Part shown: piece after piece, positions 1 through 10,903 of the stretch
How the letters are laid out: each line of letters starts with the position of its first letter
Numbering within the stretch: the stretch's first letter is position 1
NCBI GenBank assembly: GCA_026018925.1
Contig: JAKSZU010000012.1
Location: forward strand, 31,614,055-31,678,054
Length of the DNA stretch: 64,000 bases
Direction: 5' to 3'
From: Tupaia tana
Taxonomy: Eukaryota; Chordata; Mammalia; Scandentia; Tupaiidae
Position numbers and translations under genes: made by a program
Notes under the pieces: generated by a model
What the model was told of the DNA's origin: nothing
What the model saw: only the letters and a program-made list of their open reading frames with translations
Database searches by the model: none

Positions 1-55
1 CGCAGCTGACTATGGTTCGAGTCCCAGACCTGGTGGCTTAAAACTCACACTGGGC

Positions 56-93
<38 letters not shown>

Positions 94-276
94 CCAAAAC
101 CCCAATAGGAGAATGGAAGAGAAGGGATTGCAGCATGGCCATCACTGGGGGGGAGGGGTGTGTGCTGTAGTGTGATTTCTTGCTTTCTGTCTCTCCGTCT
201 CTCTGTATCTCCCTGTCTTTCTGGCACACGCACACGCCCTATAGCAAAAACCTCTCTGAAAAAAAGACTAAGACTC
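1..276 (+). mobile_element. tRNA-derived SINE, type A/B, cut by window edge
   Basis: Begins inside the tRNA-like head (B box GGTTCGAGTCC at 15-25) and runs through the family body to CTATAGCAAAAACCTCTC and an A-rich tail. It contains a (GT)n tract at 57-90 that grew from the body's CA/TG-rich part. Confidence 0.8.
57..90. repeat. (GT)n microsatellite inside SINE
   Basis: About 16 GT units, expanded from the TGTGTG part of the SINE body. Confidence 0.85.
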
Positions 277-390
277 TCATAGGGCATACAGCTCAATGAC
301 AGATGGCAGCCAAATAATTGAATGTTCAAAAACAGCCTGAAATGCCAGTTTAGTATGAAATCCCCTGTTCTTTAAATGTAGGCAATAGGT

Positions 391-793
391 GGGGCCAATA
401 AGTGGCATGGAGGTTAAGATAGCTGGATCCCATGTGGCTGACTATGAGGTTCTAGTCCTGGACCTGGAGGCTTAAAAATCATGCCAAGGAGGCCAGCATG
501 TTGCTTGGTGGTTAAGATGTTGTATTCCCACATGGCTGACCACAGTTTGAGTCCCAGACCTGGAGGCTTGTTTTCTCACTCTTTCTCTCTCTCTCTCTCT
601 GTCTCTCTCTGGTGAGCGTACGTGCCCAATAGCAAATTTTAAAATAATAATACTACTAAATAAAATGAAATACATGATTCTTTAAAAAAACAAAAAGACA
701 TGCTGGGTGTGTGTGCATGCATGTCCCAAATCCTAGGAGGAGCAAGAAGGAACGAAAGAGATGAGATTGTGGCATGGCCATCCCCAGGGGGTT

Positions 794-824
<31 letters not shown>

Positions 825-866
825 GGTGAGCACATGCACCCTATAGCAAAACTACTAAATAAATAA
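391..866 (+). mobile_element. Long SINE split by a short SINE
   Basis: Head at 391-490 and body at 698-866 belong to one older long SINE. A short SINE (491-697) sits between them. The body resumes at the point where the head stops (GCTGGGTGTG... to CCCTATAGC), so this is a nested insertion. Confidence 0.7.
491..697 (+). mobile_element. Short SINE (type C) nested in a long SINE
   Basis: tRNA-like head, then GGCTTG, a CT-rich run and an A-rich tail with AAATAAAAT. It ends at 697 where the outer element resumes. Confidence 0.65.
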
Positions 867-1912
867 ATAAGTGAAGTGAATTCAAGTAAAGTTTGTCCTT
901 CAGAGCATTTTCCAATTGGTTGTTGAGGTCCTATCTTTATCGTTAGGAAGGAACATGGTGGCTCCCAATAGAAGGTGACAAAAGGAGATATGAGCCTGCC
1001 ACCTGCTGGTCCCTGACGGTATTGCCTGCCAGTTCTTAGGGTTCAAGTGTCTGTCACTCTCATACTGGGCAGATCTGGAAGGACTTTTGAAACATCTACT
1101 CCAATACTCTCCTTTTAGGATTGGGTTGTCTGAAGCACATAGAAGTATTACATGCTAACACCTAGAAACCATCTAACCAGAGCCTAGATTAAACCCACAT
1201 GCAGAATCTGTCCTCTGGGGAGAGTGAGGCGTGTGCTGGCACAGAGCCTGAAGTTGGCTGGAGAAGGAGGAGAGGAGAGGAGAAAGGAGGACAGTGAGAA
1301 AGGCCAAAGGAAGTCAGAAGCCGTTGTGGAGCTCCAGGAAAGGGGGAGAGGGCTAAAGAGAGAAAATGGAGAGAAAAAGAGTAGATTTGAGAGAGAAAGA
1401 CAATCGGACTTGGTAAAACTTTGGATCCAGAGAATGAGGGAGTGGGACTGCCAGTGACTGCCAGCGAGCTGCACTTTGAGCTAGCGATTAATCGTCATAA
1501 AACTTCAGTGTGATCATTTATTAACTCCAGCAATTTGTCATCAGGTGGATGCTGAATGTCCCCCTTTATACCTAACCAGTCACCCCCACTAGTCTGTCAG
1601 GAATTCTACAGGGTGGGGTAAAGCAGTCTGAATTCCAAATTCATTTTTATGACCGTGTGGCCTTGTGGAAAGTTATCAAACACCTGAACATAGCTTTCTC
1701 ATCTCTAGTTTTCTTTAGTTTACTCGTCTGAACAATGGCTACCTTCACGCTGAGCCGACTTGCACTTGAACTAATGACTGATATCTATAATCCTATTGAG
1801 TCCTCACAACTCCAGGAAGTGGGCACAGCCATTGCTCCTGTTGTCCAGATGAAGACTTGGAAGCTCTGAGAGATGGAATAGCTTTCTCAAGACTCCATAG
1901 CTTGAAAGTGGC
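867..1912. other. 5' flank, mostly unassigned; MIR-like tract
   Basis: No gene seen. A purine-rich stretch lies at 1260-1400 (AGGAGG/GAGAGAAA). 1615-1760 carries the phrase order of a sense MIR (GACCTTGTGGAAAG-type text, then CTCATCTCTAG). The rest is unrecognised. Confidence 0.4.
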
Positions 1913-2160
1913 AGAGCTGGCTCCATAGCCTGGTGGTTAAGGAAGCTGGATCCCACAGTACCAGCTGTGAGGTTTGAATCCTGGACCTTGAGAAACACAC
2001 TAGGTGTATCCGCGTACATGCCCAAAATTCTGGGAAGAGGGAGAGATGGTGGGAAAGGGATTGCAGCATGATCATTCATGTGTGTGTGGGGGGGGTGCTT
2101 TCTCCTCTTCTCTCTGGGATAGAGTGTCCGTGCCCTCTACCGGGAAGAAAAAAGAAAAGA
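1913..2160 (+). mobile_element. Older tRNA-derived SINE (type B)
   Basis: Head CTGGCTCCATAGCCTGGTGG, a diverged B box (GGTTTGAATCC), family body, and A-rich end at about 2150-2165. More diverged than the type A copies. Confidence 0.7.
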
Positions 2161-2234
2161 AAAATAGAGAATGGAAGAGCTCTTCCAAACCCAGACTGCT
2201 TAGCTCCAAAGGCTTATTACTCTGAATCTTTGTT

Positions 2235-2560
2235 AGCTTTTGCTATAAAACAACTTACCCTAAAATATAATGGCTTAAAACAATCATTTTACCTCCCAAT
2301 TCTGTAACAGTACATTCACATAGCTCACAGCTCTTGTCTTGGTTGGCTCAGCTGGAGTGTGCTGGGTGTCCCCTTGGGTCTGTGTTCAGCTGGTCAACTG
2401 AGTGGTGGCTGGATGATCTATAGCATTTGGTGCTTGGTTGTTGGCTAGGGCATCTTGGTTCTCCTCCACATGCGTCTCATCCTCCGGAAGGCTCGTTGAG
2501 GCTCATAGACGTGGTCGTCTCAGGATTTCAAAAGGAAGAGAATGCAAGCCTCTGTGCTTA
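2235..2560. repeat. Ancient interspersed repeat, family not named
   Basis: The phrase AAAACAACTTACCCTAAAAT followed by TAATGGCTTAAAACAATCAT is typical of old mammalian LTR or DNA-element remnants in which ACTTAGTGGCTTAAAAC occurs. The same type of text recurs at 17690-18060. Family uncertain. Confidence 0.4.
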
Positions 2561-2562
2561 AG

Positions 2563-2834
2563 CTTTTTTTTTTCTTTTCCCCCTAAGGTTTTTTGCCATA
2601 GTGCATGTGTGCTTGCTGGAGAGGTGGTGAGAAGAAAAGTGATAAAGCACCCCCAGGAGGGATGGCCATGATGCAATTCCTTCTCCTTCATTTTCCTGGG
2701 ACTTTGGGCACGCACATACATGCTCCCAGCATGAATTTTAAGCCTCCCAGATCCAGGACTCAACCCACGGTCAGCCATGTGGGAGTCCAGCACCTATGTG
2801 GGAGTCCAGGCCACTATGACACCTGCCAGTCCCC
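2563..2834 (-). mobile_element. tRNA-derived SINE, antisense
   Basis: T-rich end, then the reversed body (GCCATAGTGCATGTGTGCTT ... GGGATGGCCATG) and the head up to CCAGTCCCC. The head contains a local duplication of ATGTGGGAGTCCAG (2778 and 2797). Confidence 0.7.
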
Positions 2835-3087
2835 AAGCATGTTCTTAATCAGAGCAAATTAAGAGTTCAAAACAGAGTCAGTGTGAAAGCTCACTTTACA
2901 AAAGTGTAGGAAGAGGGCGGGGGATAATCTGTGACCATTTTTACGATCTGCAAAGCTACTATACTGTAATCTCTATTTATCTCCCAGAGTTGTTAAAACG
3001 ATATAAAGACATGAATCAGCTTCCTAAGCTTCTAGAAAACACTACGCAGGTGAGTGTTGCTTAATCATAGCACTGCATTCCACTAGC

Positions 3088-3215
3088 ACTTCAAATACAA
3101 TATGTCTGATGATTATGTCTATTTTACAGACGAGAAAACTGAGAAACAGAGAGGCTAGGTGACTTGCCTCCAGACATACAGCCGGAAATGGAACAAGGGT
3201 CCAGAGTGCGGTGCT
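3088..3215 (-). mobile_element. MIR remnant, antisense
   Basis: ACGAGAAAACTGAGAAACAG, then GGTGACTTGCC and ACAGCC: the usual reversed MIR core. Confidence 0.6.
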
Positions 3216-3228
3216 CTTCTGCAGCCTG

Positions 3229-3481
3229 ATTTCTTTTTTTAAATTTGTCATAGGACATGTGCACTCACTGATGAGAGATAGAGGGGGTGGGGGAGTGAGA
3301 AAGCACTCCCTGGGGGAATGGCCACACCACAGTCCTTTCTTCTCCATTCTCCCCTTGAGATTTTGGGCAGGCATGCACACATGCCCGGCATGTTTTTCAA
3401 GTCATGGGGTCTGGGACTCACATCACACAGTCACCCATGTGGGATCCACTTGCCTTATCCACTACACCACCTGGCTGGCCC
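3229..3481 (-). mobile_element. tRNA-derived SINE, antisense
   Basis: T-run, GTCATAGGACATGTGCACTC body start, head ending CTGGCTGGCCC. Diverged copy. Confidence 0.7.
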
Positions 3482-3689
3482 ACACTTCATTCTTTATTGC
3501 CTTGTTCGCTATCAGTTCTTCTGAGTAGGACTTGTTTTCCAACTTAACTGAAAATTCCTGAGGACCTAGAATATATCCCTTATTTATTGTGTGGCTCTTG
3601 TGATGGCTAGTATTGTACGAAACACATGGTAGGCACTCAGTAGAGACTTATCAAATGACTGATATGATCATGAATAAATTCATTCATTT

Positions 3690-3850
3690 ATTTCCTTTTT
3701 AAGCAAACATCTATTGAGCACCACTTATTATATAGGTCCTGGACATTGGGAATACAGAAGTAAATAACACACCCTCCCTTTTCTTAAGGAACTTATCTTG
3801 TAAAAGAAATAGTTAAACCAACACTGTAATCTAGTATGATAGCAAGAAGC
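3690..3850. mobile_element. L2 3'-end remnant
   Basis: CTATTGAGCACCACTTATTA and the following TCCTGGACATTGGGAATACA match the widespread L2 3' text (TATTGAGCACCTACTATGTG / GGGGATACA). Old and diverged. Confidence 0.45.
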
Positions 3851-3936
3851 TCAAGAAGTTAGAGAAGCAAAGAGAATGAGCCCTTGTGGGAGGTAGAGGG
3901 TACACACCTTCGTAAAGGCCAACTTGAAGGGGAGGA

Positions 3937-4181
3937 TTTTTTTTTTTCTTTTGTAATAGGGCACATACAGTTGCCAGGAAGACAGGGAGACACAGAAAGT
4001 GAGAAATCATTCAACAGGGGAGGTCGTGTCACAATCTCTTCTCCTCCATTCTCCTCTTGGGATTTTGGGCACACAGGCACAAGCACCCGGTATGAGTTTC
4101 AAGCCACTAGATCTGGGACTTAACCCATGGTTGGCCATGTGGGAGTACAGTGCATTAACCACTATACCACCTGCTGGCCCC
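3937..4181 (-). mobile_element. tRNA-derived SINE, antisense
   Basis: T-run, GTAATAGGGCACATAC body start, head ending CACCTGCTGGCCCC. Confidence 0.7.
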
Positions 4182-4372
4182 AGGGGATGCTACTTTTAAA
4201 GGGCACAGTATATGCAAAGACTTATAAGCAATAAACAATATAGTATGTGTAAGGCTTAAAGAGCATAGATAAGAAGCAGTGAGGGGTAAGAGGTGAGGTC
4301 CAAGAAGCAAGAAGCTTAAACTTGATCTGAAAGCATTGGGGTCTACCTAAAAGAAGTGAAAAGACACACAAT

Positions 4373-4613
4373 TTTAAAAAAATTGCCAGAAGGTATGTGT
4401 GTGAGCCAGAGAGAGAGAGAGAGAGAAAGTGAGAAAGCACCCACTCCCTTGCCATGGAGAAGAGTCACACCACAATCCCGTCTCCTTCCGGGATTTTAGG
4501 CACGCACACACATGTGCCCAGCATGTTTCCCAAGTCACCCAGTTCAGGTCTCGAACTGTGCTGTCAGCCATGTGGGACCCAGCTGCCTTAATCACCATGC
4601 CACAGGCTGGCCC
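4373..4613 (-). mobile_element. tRNA-derived SINE, antisense; first of a pair
   Basis: Flanked by ACACACAATTTT (4365) and CACACAATTTTT (4616), its target duplication. The head ends CCACAGGCTGGCCC. Confidence 0.7.
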
Positions 4614-4626
4614 TACACACAATTTT

Positions 4627-4806
4627 TAAAAAAATAATTATTTTATTTAACTTTATTCATGTACTTATTTTTAATTTGACCAGAGATGAACAGAGAGAGA
4701 GAGAGAGAGGGAAAGCTAGAAAGTAAGCCACCAGGTCCAGGACTCGAATCGCGGTTGGCCATGTGGAAGTCCAGCACCCTTAACCACCACGCCACCTGCC
4801 GGCCCC
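4627..4806 (-). mobile_element. Short SINE (type C), antisense; second of a pair
   Basis: AT-rich tail (TTATTTAACTTTATTCATG, then TTTAATTTGACCAGAG), a short GAGAGA run, then the head ending CCACCTGCCGGCCCC. It is followed at once by a third copy of CACACAATTTTT, so it used the same target as its neighbour. Confidence 0.75.
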
Positions 4807-4814
4807 CACACAAT

Positions 4815-4990
4815 TTTTTTAAGGCAGTAATTTTGCACCAAAACTGAAAGCCATCCCAATTTCCATCATCTGGTGAAGAAATAAATAAAATATGGGTCAT
4901 TCATACTATTGAGCACTACTCAGCAATAAAAGGCAATGAATGAGCTGCTGATGTTTGCACTAACATGAAGGAATCTCAAAAAAAGGAATA
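4815..4990 (+). mobile_element. L1M 3' fragment (first part)
   Basis: Text such as ACTCAGCAATAAAAGGCAAT followed by GAATGAGCTGCTGATG and ACATGAAGGAATCT is the 3' part of an old L1, sense. It resumes at 5623 after the LTR. Confidence 0.65.
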
Positions 4991-5008
4991 TACTTGAAAG
5001 AAGCTGTC

Positions 5009-5622
5009 TGAGTTGTTAGGGTACCAATAACCACATGTCTAGACCGGGTGAGTTCAAAACAAATTTATTTTCTCACAATTCTGGAGGCTAGAAGCCTGAG
5101 ATCAAGGTGTTGGCAGGATGGTTTCTCCTGAGGCCTCGTTTTTTGGCTCACAGATAGATGACTGTCTTCTCCCCGCATATTCTTAATTTCTTTTCATAAG
5201 GATACCAATTATATTGGATTAGAACCCACCCTCAAGACCTTTTTTTTTTTTTTTTTGCTATAGGGCACATGCACTCAGTGGAGAGGGACAGAGCGGGTGG
5301 GGGAAGTGAGAAATCACCCCCTAGGGTGGATGGCCACACTGCAATCCTTTCTCCTCCATTCTCTTGGGGTTTTTGAGCACACATGCACACACACCCAGCA
5401 TGAGTTTCAAGCCACCAGGTCTGGGATTTGAACCATGCACTCAGCCATATAGTCTCTAGCTGCCTTAACTACCATGCCACCAGCTGGTCTGTTGGCCTAT
5501 TTATAAGTTAATTACCTTTTAAAAGATCCTCTCTCCAAATGCTGTATTCTGATGTACTGAGGGTTAGAACTCTAAACATATGAAGCGGCCTGGGGTGGTG
5601 AGACACAATTTAGCCCATAGCA
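5009..5622 (-). mobile_element. MaLR LTR (MLT1-like), antisense, broken by a SINE
   Basis: TTTATTTTCTCACAATTCTG then GAGGCTAGAAGCCTGAGATC and AAGGTGTTGGCAGG, and later ATATTGGATTAGAACCCACC, are the reversed MLT1 LTR. It ends ACACAATTTAGCCCATAGCA. It sits inside the L1M at 4815-5915. Confidence 0.75.
5239..5493 (-). mobile_element. tRNA-derived SINE nested in the MaLR LTR
   Basis: Poly-T (5240-5257), GCTATAGGGCACATGCACTC body start, head ending ACCAGCTGGTCTG. The LTR text continues on both sides. Confidence 0.75.
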
Positions 5623-5915
5623 GAAGTCAGACACAGAGAAACTACATTTGTATGGTCTATATGTATGAAATTTCTAGAAAAGACACAATTACAGAGATGA
5701 AAAGCAGATCAGTGGTTTCCTGGGCTAGGGGTTGGAAGCAGGCTGACTGTGTAAGTGGGAAATGAGGACATGTGGGAATTTCAGAGGGTGATGGAAGTGT
5801 GCTAAACCTAGATTTTGGTGATGGTTGCACAACCATATAAACTTACAAAAACTCATCCAATTGTAAACTTAAAATGGGTGAATTTTATGGTATGTAAATT
5901 GTTCTTCGATAACGC
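5623..5915 (+). mobile_element. L1M 3' fragment (second part)
   Basis: Continues the L1 3' text: ATCAGTGGTTTCCTGGGCTA, TGATGGTTGCACAACC, CTTAAAATGGGTGAATTTTA. Confidence 0.65.
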
Positions 5916-6769
5916 TATTGCAATAAAGCACTGAGAGCCATGGAAGGAACTTCACCTGGGGCGCCAAGGTCAAGTTCTCATTTAGAATTATCTTTCTGGT
6001 GGTAAGTATGGAAACCAGGCCAGAGGAGGTGGGAATGGAGAAAGGGAGACTGGCAGGGAGGCCAAGAGATGACCAGGCCTGTGCCCAGAGTGGAGCAGCA
6101 AGCATGAGAGCAAACCTGACACCTGCTCTTAGGAGAGGTGATCTGTGGGAAGCGTGGCCCCTGGGGACTGACACAGAGGAAGGCTAGCTTCCTGGAGGAG
6201 GAAGTGCTTCGTGAAAGTGTCCAGCAGACGGATGGCCTCTTTGTCTGGCTTAATGGAGAACTGAGAGGCAGAGATGTTGACAGAGGTTGAGGATGTATTT
6301 CTTAGCATGAACCGGTTATGAGAACAATAGGGGGTGGGGGCAGGTGGTCTAAGCCCAGCTGTCCAGGACGGGTGATGAAAGTGGTCCTCCCTGAACTGCT
6401 GTCCTGCACCTCCTAGCCCCCTCTGGCTATACCACAGTTTGTAGCTTGTGGCCTGGGGCCTACCATAACAATACCACTTAACACACACTTACTGTTCACT
6501 TTCTCTGTCAGACCCCAGCTAGAAGAACCTGAGATGAATCAGGCATAGGCCTGGCCTCCAGGAGTGCATGGCAAACTTAGAAAGAGAGCTGTAGGGCATG
6601 AAAAACTCTTAGCTTTTCATTTTTTATATTTTTAGCAACTGGTGCTAAAAATCCCCTGAGACAAGATTAGGAGAGTCTGTGACAAACTACCCTGCAAGTA
6701 CATACCCCAGTTCCCTGGTACTTGAGTAATAGAGAGGGTGGGGTAGGGTTACTTGAGACAAGGGAGGTT

Positions 6770-6818
6770 CACACACACACACACACACACACGCACACAC
6801 ACACACACACACACACAC
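6770..6818. repeat. (CA)n microsatellite
   Basis: About 24 CA units with one interruption (ACGCAC). Confidence 0.9.
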
Positions 6819-8802
6819 CCTAATGGGGCAAGGGGTAGATAAAAATCACACAGGACAGTGATACTAGCTGAAGAAAAGACATTTTGGAGAGGTGAGACCT
6901 CGGGTATAAAACTTTAGGAGTAAGATACAGTGAACTGGACAATGTGGCCTACCCACTCCTTACATCCTTAGCACACTACCTCAATCTCCAGGTACCTGGT
7001 GTGACTGGATTTCCTTAGGTGATCAGAAGCTCAAACAAAATCAGGCTAAGATGGATAGGAAATAGCAGCAGTGAGTGGGCTAGGGTACAGTTAGCAGGAG
7101 GTGGAGGATGAAGGTCTGAGAGCTTTCAGACATCAAGGAATTGGCAGAGCAGAGGAACGGCGTCTCAGGCTGCAGGACAAGCAGGAGGCCAAGGCATGGG
7201 GCTGTGGCTGTACGTGCTATTGATGCTGGCATGACTGCAGTTCGACATTGCAGAGGAGGGGGGTGGGCCAGGACCAGACAATAAAGGGTTTAAATGCTTC
7301 CTTCTTCTCTGCTAATATATTGGGGCTTTATTCTAAAACCCACAGGACATCACTGAAGGGCTTTAAGCAGAGAAAAACATCATTGGAGCTATGTCTTAGA
7401 AATTTCATCCTGGAATGGTGTTACCAGTGGACCAGAAGTGGGGCTTGGAGCGGGTAGATTGGAAGAGAGATGAGGCCAGAGATGAGAATAAGCACAAATT
7501 CCCTTTACAAACAGAAAAGCAATTCAAAAAAGAAAGAAAACCTGATAACAAGGATAGTCTGAAATGGGCAGGTGCGGGGAGAGGTGTGACGGAGATATGT
7601 CCCTGTGGGAGAGGGGAAAGAGAAACGAGGAGAGGTAGCGTGGAGGAGTCTATCATCAGATTGTGTCTTTTACTCTAGAATCTTAGGAGAAAACATTAAA
7701 AGATAAAACACTTCAAATTAGTCAACAACAAAAAATGTATGGCGTGTTTACTAAAGTGCTGCGTGTAAAAGTCGTACACGTTGAAATGTGTGGAGCCTCC
7801 CTGTGGGGTGTCCAGAAGCAGTACTCTCCAGCCTCCTTAAGACCTGGGCTTCCTTCTCGTTTTCGTTCATCAAAGGTCATCATCATTCCACCCCACTCCC
7901 ATTTCTGATCGCCAGGCCTTGAAAGGAAGCTAGGTCTCCCCACTAAGCTTATCAAAAATGCTCACTCTGATAACAGACCATATAGCGATTCCGTGTGGAA
8001 GGAAAGGCAGACAACACCTTCCACAAACACTATTCTGTAGCTCAACAAAAGGGATCATGGAGCAGAACAATATTTAATTCAGTTTCTTGCACCCATCCAT
8101 ACATCTATTCACTTAGCCATTCAGTTATCGGTCCACAAATATTTGCTAAGGGCCTACCCCATGCCAGCTCTGGCCAAGTGGGCTGCTAGGAATTCAGGGA
8201 TGAAAAGACCTTTGAAGGATTCCCATTCTGTGGGAACCAAGGCTCTACTGTAGGCCCTCCCCCTGCAGTCCCAGGCCTTTGGCTCCTGCAGCCTGGCATT
8301 CCTGACTGAGGACCCCAAGATAGAAGTGCCCCTGCATGCCCTCCATACCTATTTCTAAGACAAATGTCTATCACCATCTCCTATCCTTGTCACCGAGGCA
8401 GAAGGTATGAGCCTCATAATCCCTCACCCTATCCACCTCCCCAAATTGCCATAGTTAATTAACCGGGGTTGTCTCTACCCCCAGTACTTCTCATTCTTCC
8501 CCACTCCTTAACTCACTGAACTCTGGCTTTTGTGCCTCTCACTCCTCTGGTGTCACCAGAGCCACCTAACTGCCAAACCCAGTGCATTCTGGGAAGCGTC
8601 TGACACTTGATAACTCTCTCCTTCAAGCTCACTCCTCCTTCTGTTTCCCTACAGAGTACTCCCAGTGCTCCTTCTCTCTCTCAGTTCCATTTTTAGGCCT
8701 TTCCTTCTTTGCATGTCCCTTAACTGCTGGTGTTGCCTGGGTTCTGCCTTTAGCTCTATCCCTGAGTGCTCTAATCCTCCCCTCCACACCCACCACACAA
8801 GC

Positions 8803-8840
8803 ACGCATACACATGCGCACACGCACACACACACACACAG
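8803..8840. repeat. Imperfect (CA)n microsatellite
   Basis: CA/CG-rich alternation from CACGCATACACATGCGC to ACACACACAGACAC. Confidence 0.7.
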
Positions 8841-9140
8841 ACACTGATGCCATAGCCTCAGTTACTATTTATAAGCCGTGGAACCCCAGTGTCTACCTGT
8901 ATCTAACTAAGCACAGGCATATCCCACAGACTGTTGGACACCTCCAGTTGGGTGCACCCAGCTCATTTCATTTCTTATAACAGGTCTTCTTTCTCCAACT
9001 AGGGCCATATATCTCTTATACTGTATTGCATGCCTCCTATATAATGAGCTCATAGAAATAACTCAATAAACAATTTTAAAAGGGATGAATGAGTGCCTGC
9101 CAAGAGGAATCTGTCCACTGACTGCTCAAGATCCTGGACA

Positions 9141-9404
9141 TTTTTTTTTCTTTTCTTTTTTTCTTTTTGCCATAGGGTGCATGTACTCACCACAGAGACA
9201 GAGAGAGAGAGAAAAAAAAAAGAGAAATCCCCCCCCCCCCCACACACAGGGGGGATGGCCACGCTGCAATCCCTTCTCATTCTCCTCCTGGAATTTGGGC
9301 ATACACACACATGCCTGTCATGTTTGAAGCTGTTGGGTCTGGCACTTGAACTGTGGTCAGCCTGTGGGAGTTTAGTGCCTTCACCTCCACACCACCTGCT
9401 GGCC
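9141..9404 (-). mobile_element. tRNA-derived SINE, antisense, with poly-C expansion
   Basis: T/CT-rich tail, GCCATAGGGTGCATGTACTC body start, a long C-run at 9228-9240 where the family has CCCCCC, head ending CACCTGCTGGCC. Confidence 0.75.
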
Positions 9405-9574
9405 TCCTAGAAAATGTTTTGATGAACTGAGATTCAAAACCAAAAATTGAGAAACTCTGAGCAAATCCATTTCAGGCATTTAGGAATTACAAAATAGGGA
9501 ATTGCTGAGAAAATCTGGAGTTACTGACTGGCGAAAGTTGGAAGCAGTGGTAGAGATAAATCCTGGCAATCTTT

Positions 9575-9806
9575 TTTTTCTCTTTTTTTAAAAAATATTT
9601 TTCTTTATAGCCTAGACAGTTTTTTGTTTTTGTTTTTGTTTCTTTTTTTTAGAATTATTTTATTTATTTATTTATTTAAATTTGATCAGAGAGGGGGAGA
9701 GAGATAGAGAGAAAGTGAGAAAGCAAGCCACCAGGTCTGGAACCAGAACTGTGGTTGGCCATGTGGGAGTCCAGCGCCCTTAACCACCACACCACCTGCC
9801 AGTCCC
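9575..9806 (-). mobile_element. Short SINE (type C) with 16-bp target duplications
   Basis: Flanked by AAATCCTGGCAATCTT (9558-9573) and AAATCCTGGCAGTCTT (9807-9822), one mismatch. Long T-rich tail, TTTATTTATTTATTTAAATT, then a GAGAGA run and the head ending CCACCTGCCAGTCCC. Confidence 0.8.
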
Positions 9807-9965
9807 AAATCCTGGCAGTCTTAAACTACAGCTGTGTTTAAGATGATGAGGAAGCAGAAACTCTGGTTAGGCCAAAGAAGAAAACAACACAGTCATTCAG
9901 AGAGAGGCAGAGAGCAGCTCACTTAATCCAGACTGTGTTTGGAATGGCCTTTGCCCTTCTTTATC

Positions 9966-10631
9966 CAAAACTAAATTGCACCTGCATGAGAATATGCACC
10001 ACTGTGTTTCTCAAGCCACTGGAGCTAGGATTTGAACTGTGGACAGAAGTCTGACTGCCTTTTCTATTTTCCAAAAGGGACTGGGGAAGTCATGCCCACA
10101 AACATTAACAGACCATTTATTTTCTATTGACAGGATTCTTCCTACCTCCTGTTCCTGGCATAGTATCTTTGAGATGTATATTTCAACTGATTACAGTGTA
10201 TTCTTTTGCTTATTTCTTCCCAAGACACAGAACTTCCCTTTTCCTGGAGATGTAGATTAAGCCTTTCTTTAACTAAGACACGATCTGCCCTTCCAATCAC
10301 AGACCTAAAAATTGTGGAACCCACCTATAACCTACAAGGCCCCGCTTCTACATGTCCCGCCTTTTTGGGCCAGACCAATGGAAAATCTCTTCACTAAATG
10401 TTGTCTGTCAATCTCAAAAGCAAATAAAAGGAACCTCTGTACATGATCACTCCGAGAAAAGGCATGTATGCCTCTTCTCTGGCCTAGGTCACTCACACTT
10501 GGCTTGGAAATAAACCTCATTAATTATTAATTATTAATTTTACAGTCGGTTATTTATTTTCCGTCGACAGAACCACAGTCAGCCACATGGAATCTGATTC
10601 TCTTACCCATTGGGTCACAAGGCTGGCCTGC
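9966..10631 (-). mobile_element. Old SINE split by solo LTR 1
   Basis: SINE body and head text at 9966-10037 (CACCTGCATGAG, TTTCTCAAGCCACTGGAGCT) resumes at 10574 (CACAGTCAGCCACATGG ... CACAAGGCTGGCC). The break is exactly at the LTR's GAAC target duplication. Confidence 0.65.
10038..10569 (+). mobile_element. Solo LTR 1, retrovirus-like, 4-bp target duplication
   Basis: A 532 bp block TGTGGACAGA...TCGACA flanked by GAAC (10034-10037 and 10570-10573), inserted in an old SINE. It has an AATAAA at 10509-10514 and an (ATTAATT) tract before the end. Its sequence recurs at 10904-11718. TG...CA ends plus a 4 bp duplication fit a class I (gammaretrovirus-like) LTR. There is no coding part, so no proteins are present. 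Confidence 0.75.
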
Positions 10632-10903
10632 TGTTGTTAGATATTTGAGGATCCTCCGTACTGTTTTCCATAGTGGTATTAGTTTGCATTCCTGCCAACA
10701 GAGTATGAGGGTTCCACTTTCTTCAATCTTGCCCAGCAATTGTTCACTTTTTTCCTGAGAGCCATTCTGGCTGGGATGGTTTGGGTTTGCACCTGTCTTG
10801 TGATTACTAACACGGAATATTTTTAGCCATTTGTATGTCTTCCTTTAAGAATTGTCTATTCATATTGATTGGTCATTCTTTGGATTATGACTTTCTTTGC
10901 AGA
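10632..10903 (-). mobile_element. L1 3' fragment, antisense (first part)
   Basis: GGATCCTCCGTACTGTTTTC, TAGTTTGCATTCCTGCCAAC and GCCATTCTGGCTGGGATGG are the reversed 3' part of an old L1. It continues after solo LTR 2 at 11719. Confidence 0.7.

Larger units (their letters stand above)
5916..9140. other. 5' flank, low repeat content; L2 remnants and two CA tracts
   Basis: No convincing gene. L2-like text is seen at about 7030-7660 (GGGCTTTAAGCAGAGAAAAA, TCATCCTGG) and 8070-8220 (ACAAATATTTGCTAAGGGCC). Two CA microsatellites lie at 6770 and 8803. Reading frames in 6000-6490 and 8580-8980 have no recognisable product. The remainder is unassigned. Confidence 0.4.

Noticed and set aside
38..90. 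CRISPR-like or other short regular arrays in microsatellites
   Set aside because: These are simple (GT)n, (CA)n, (TTTC)n and (TA)n tracts in a mammalian genome; there are no spacers.
8582..8980. 132-codon plus-strand frame with hydrophobic text
   Set aside because: It runs through a CA microsatellite and has no known relative; likely chance in a pyrimidine-rich region.
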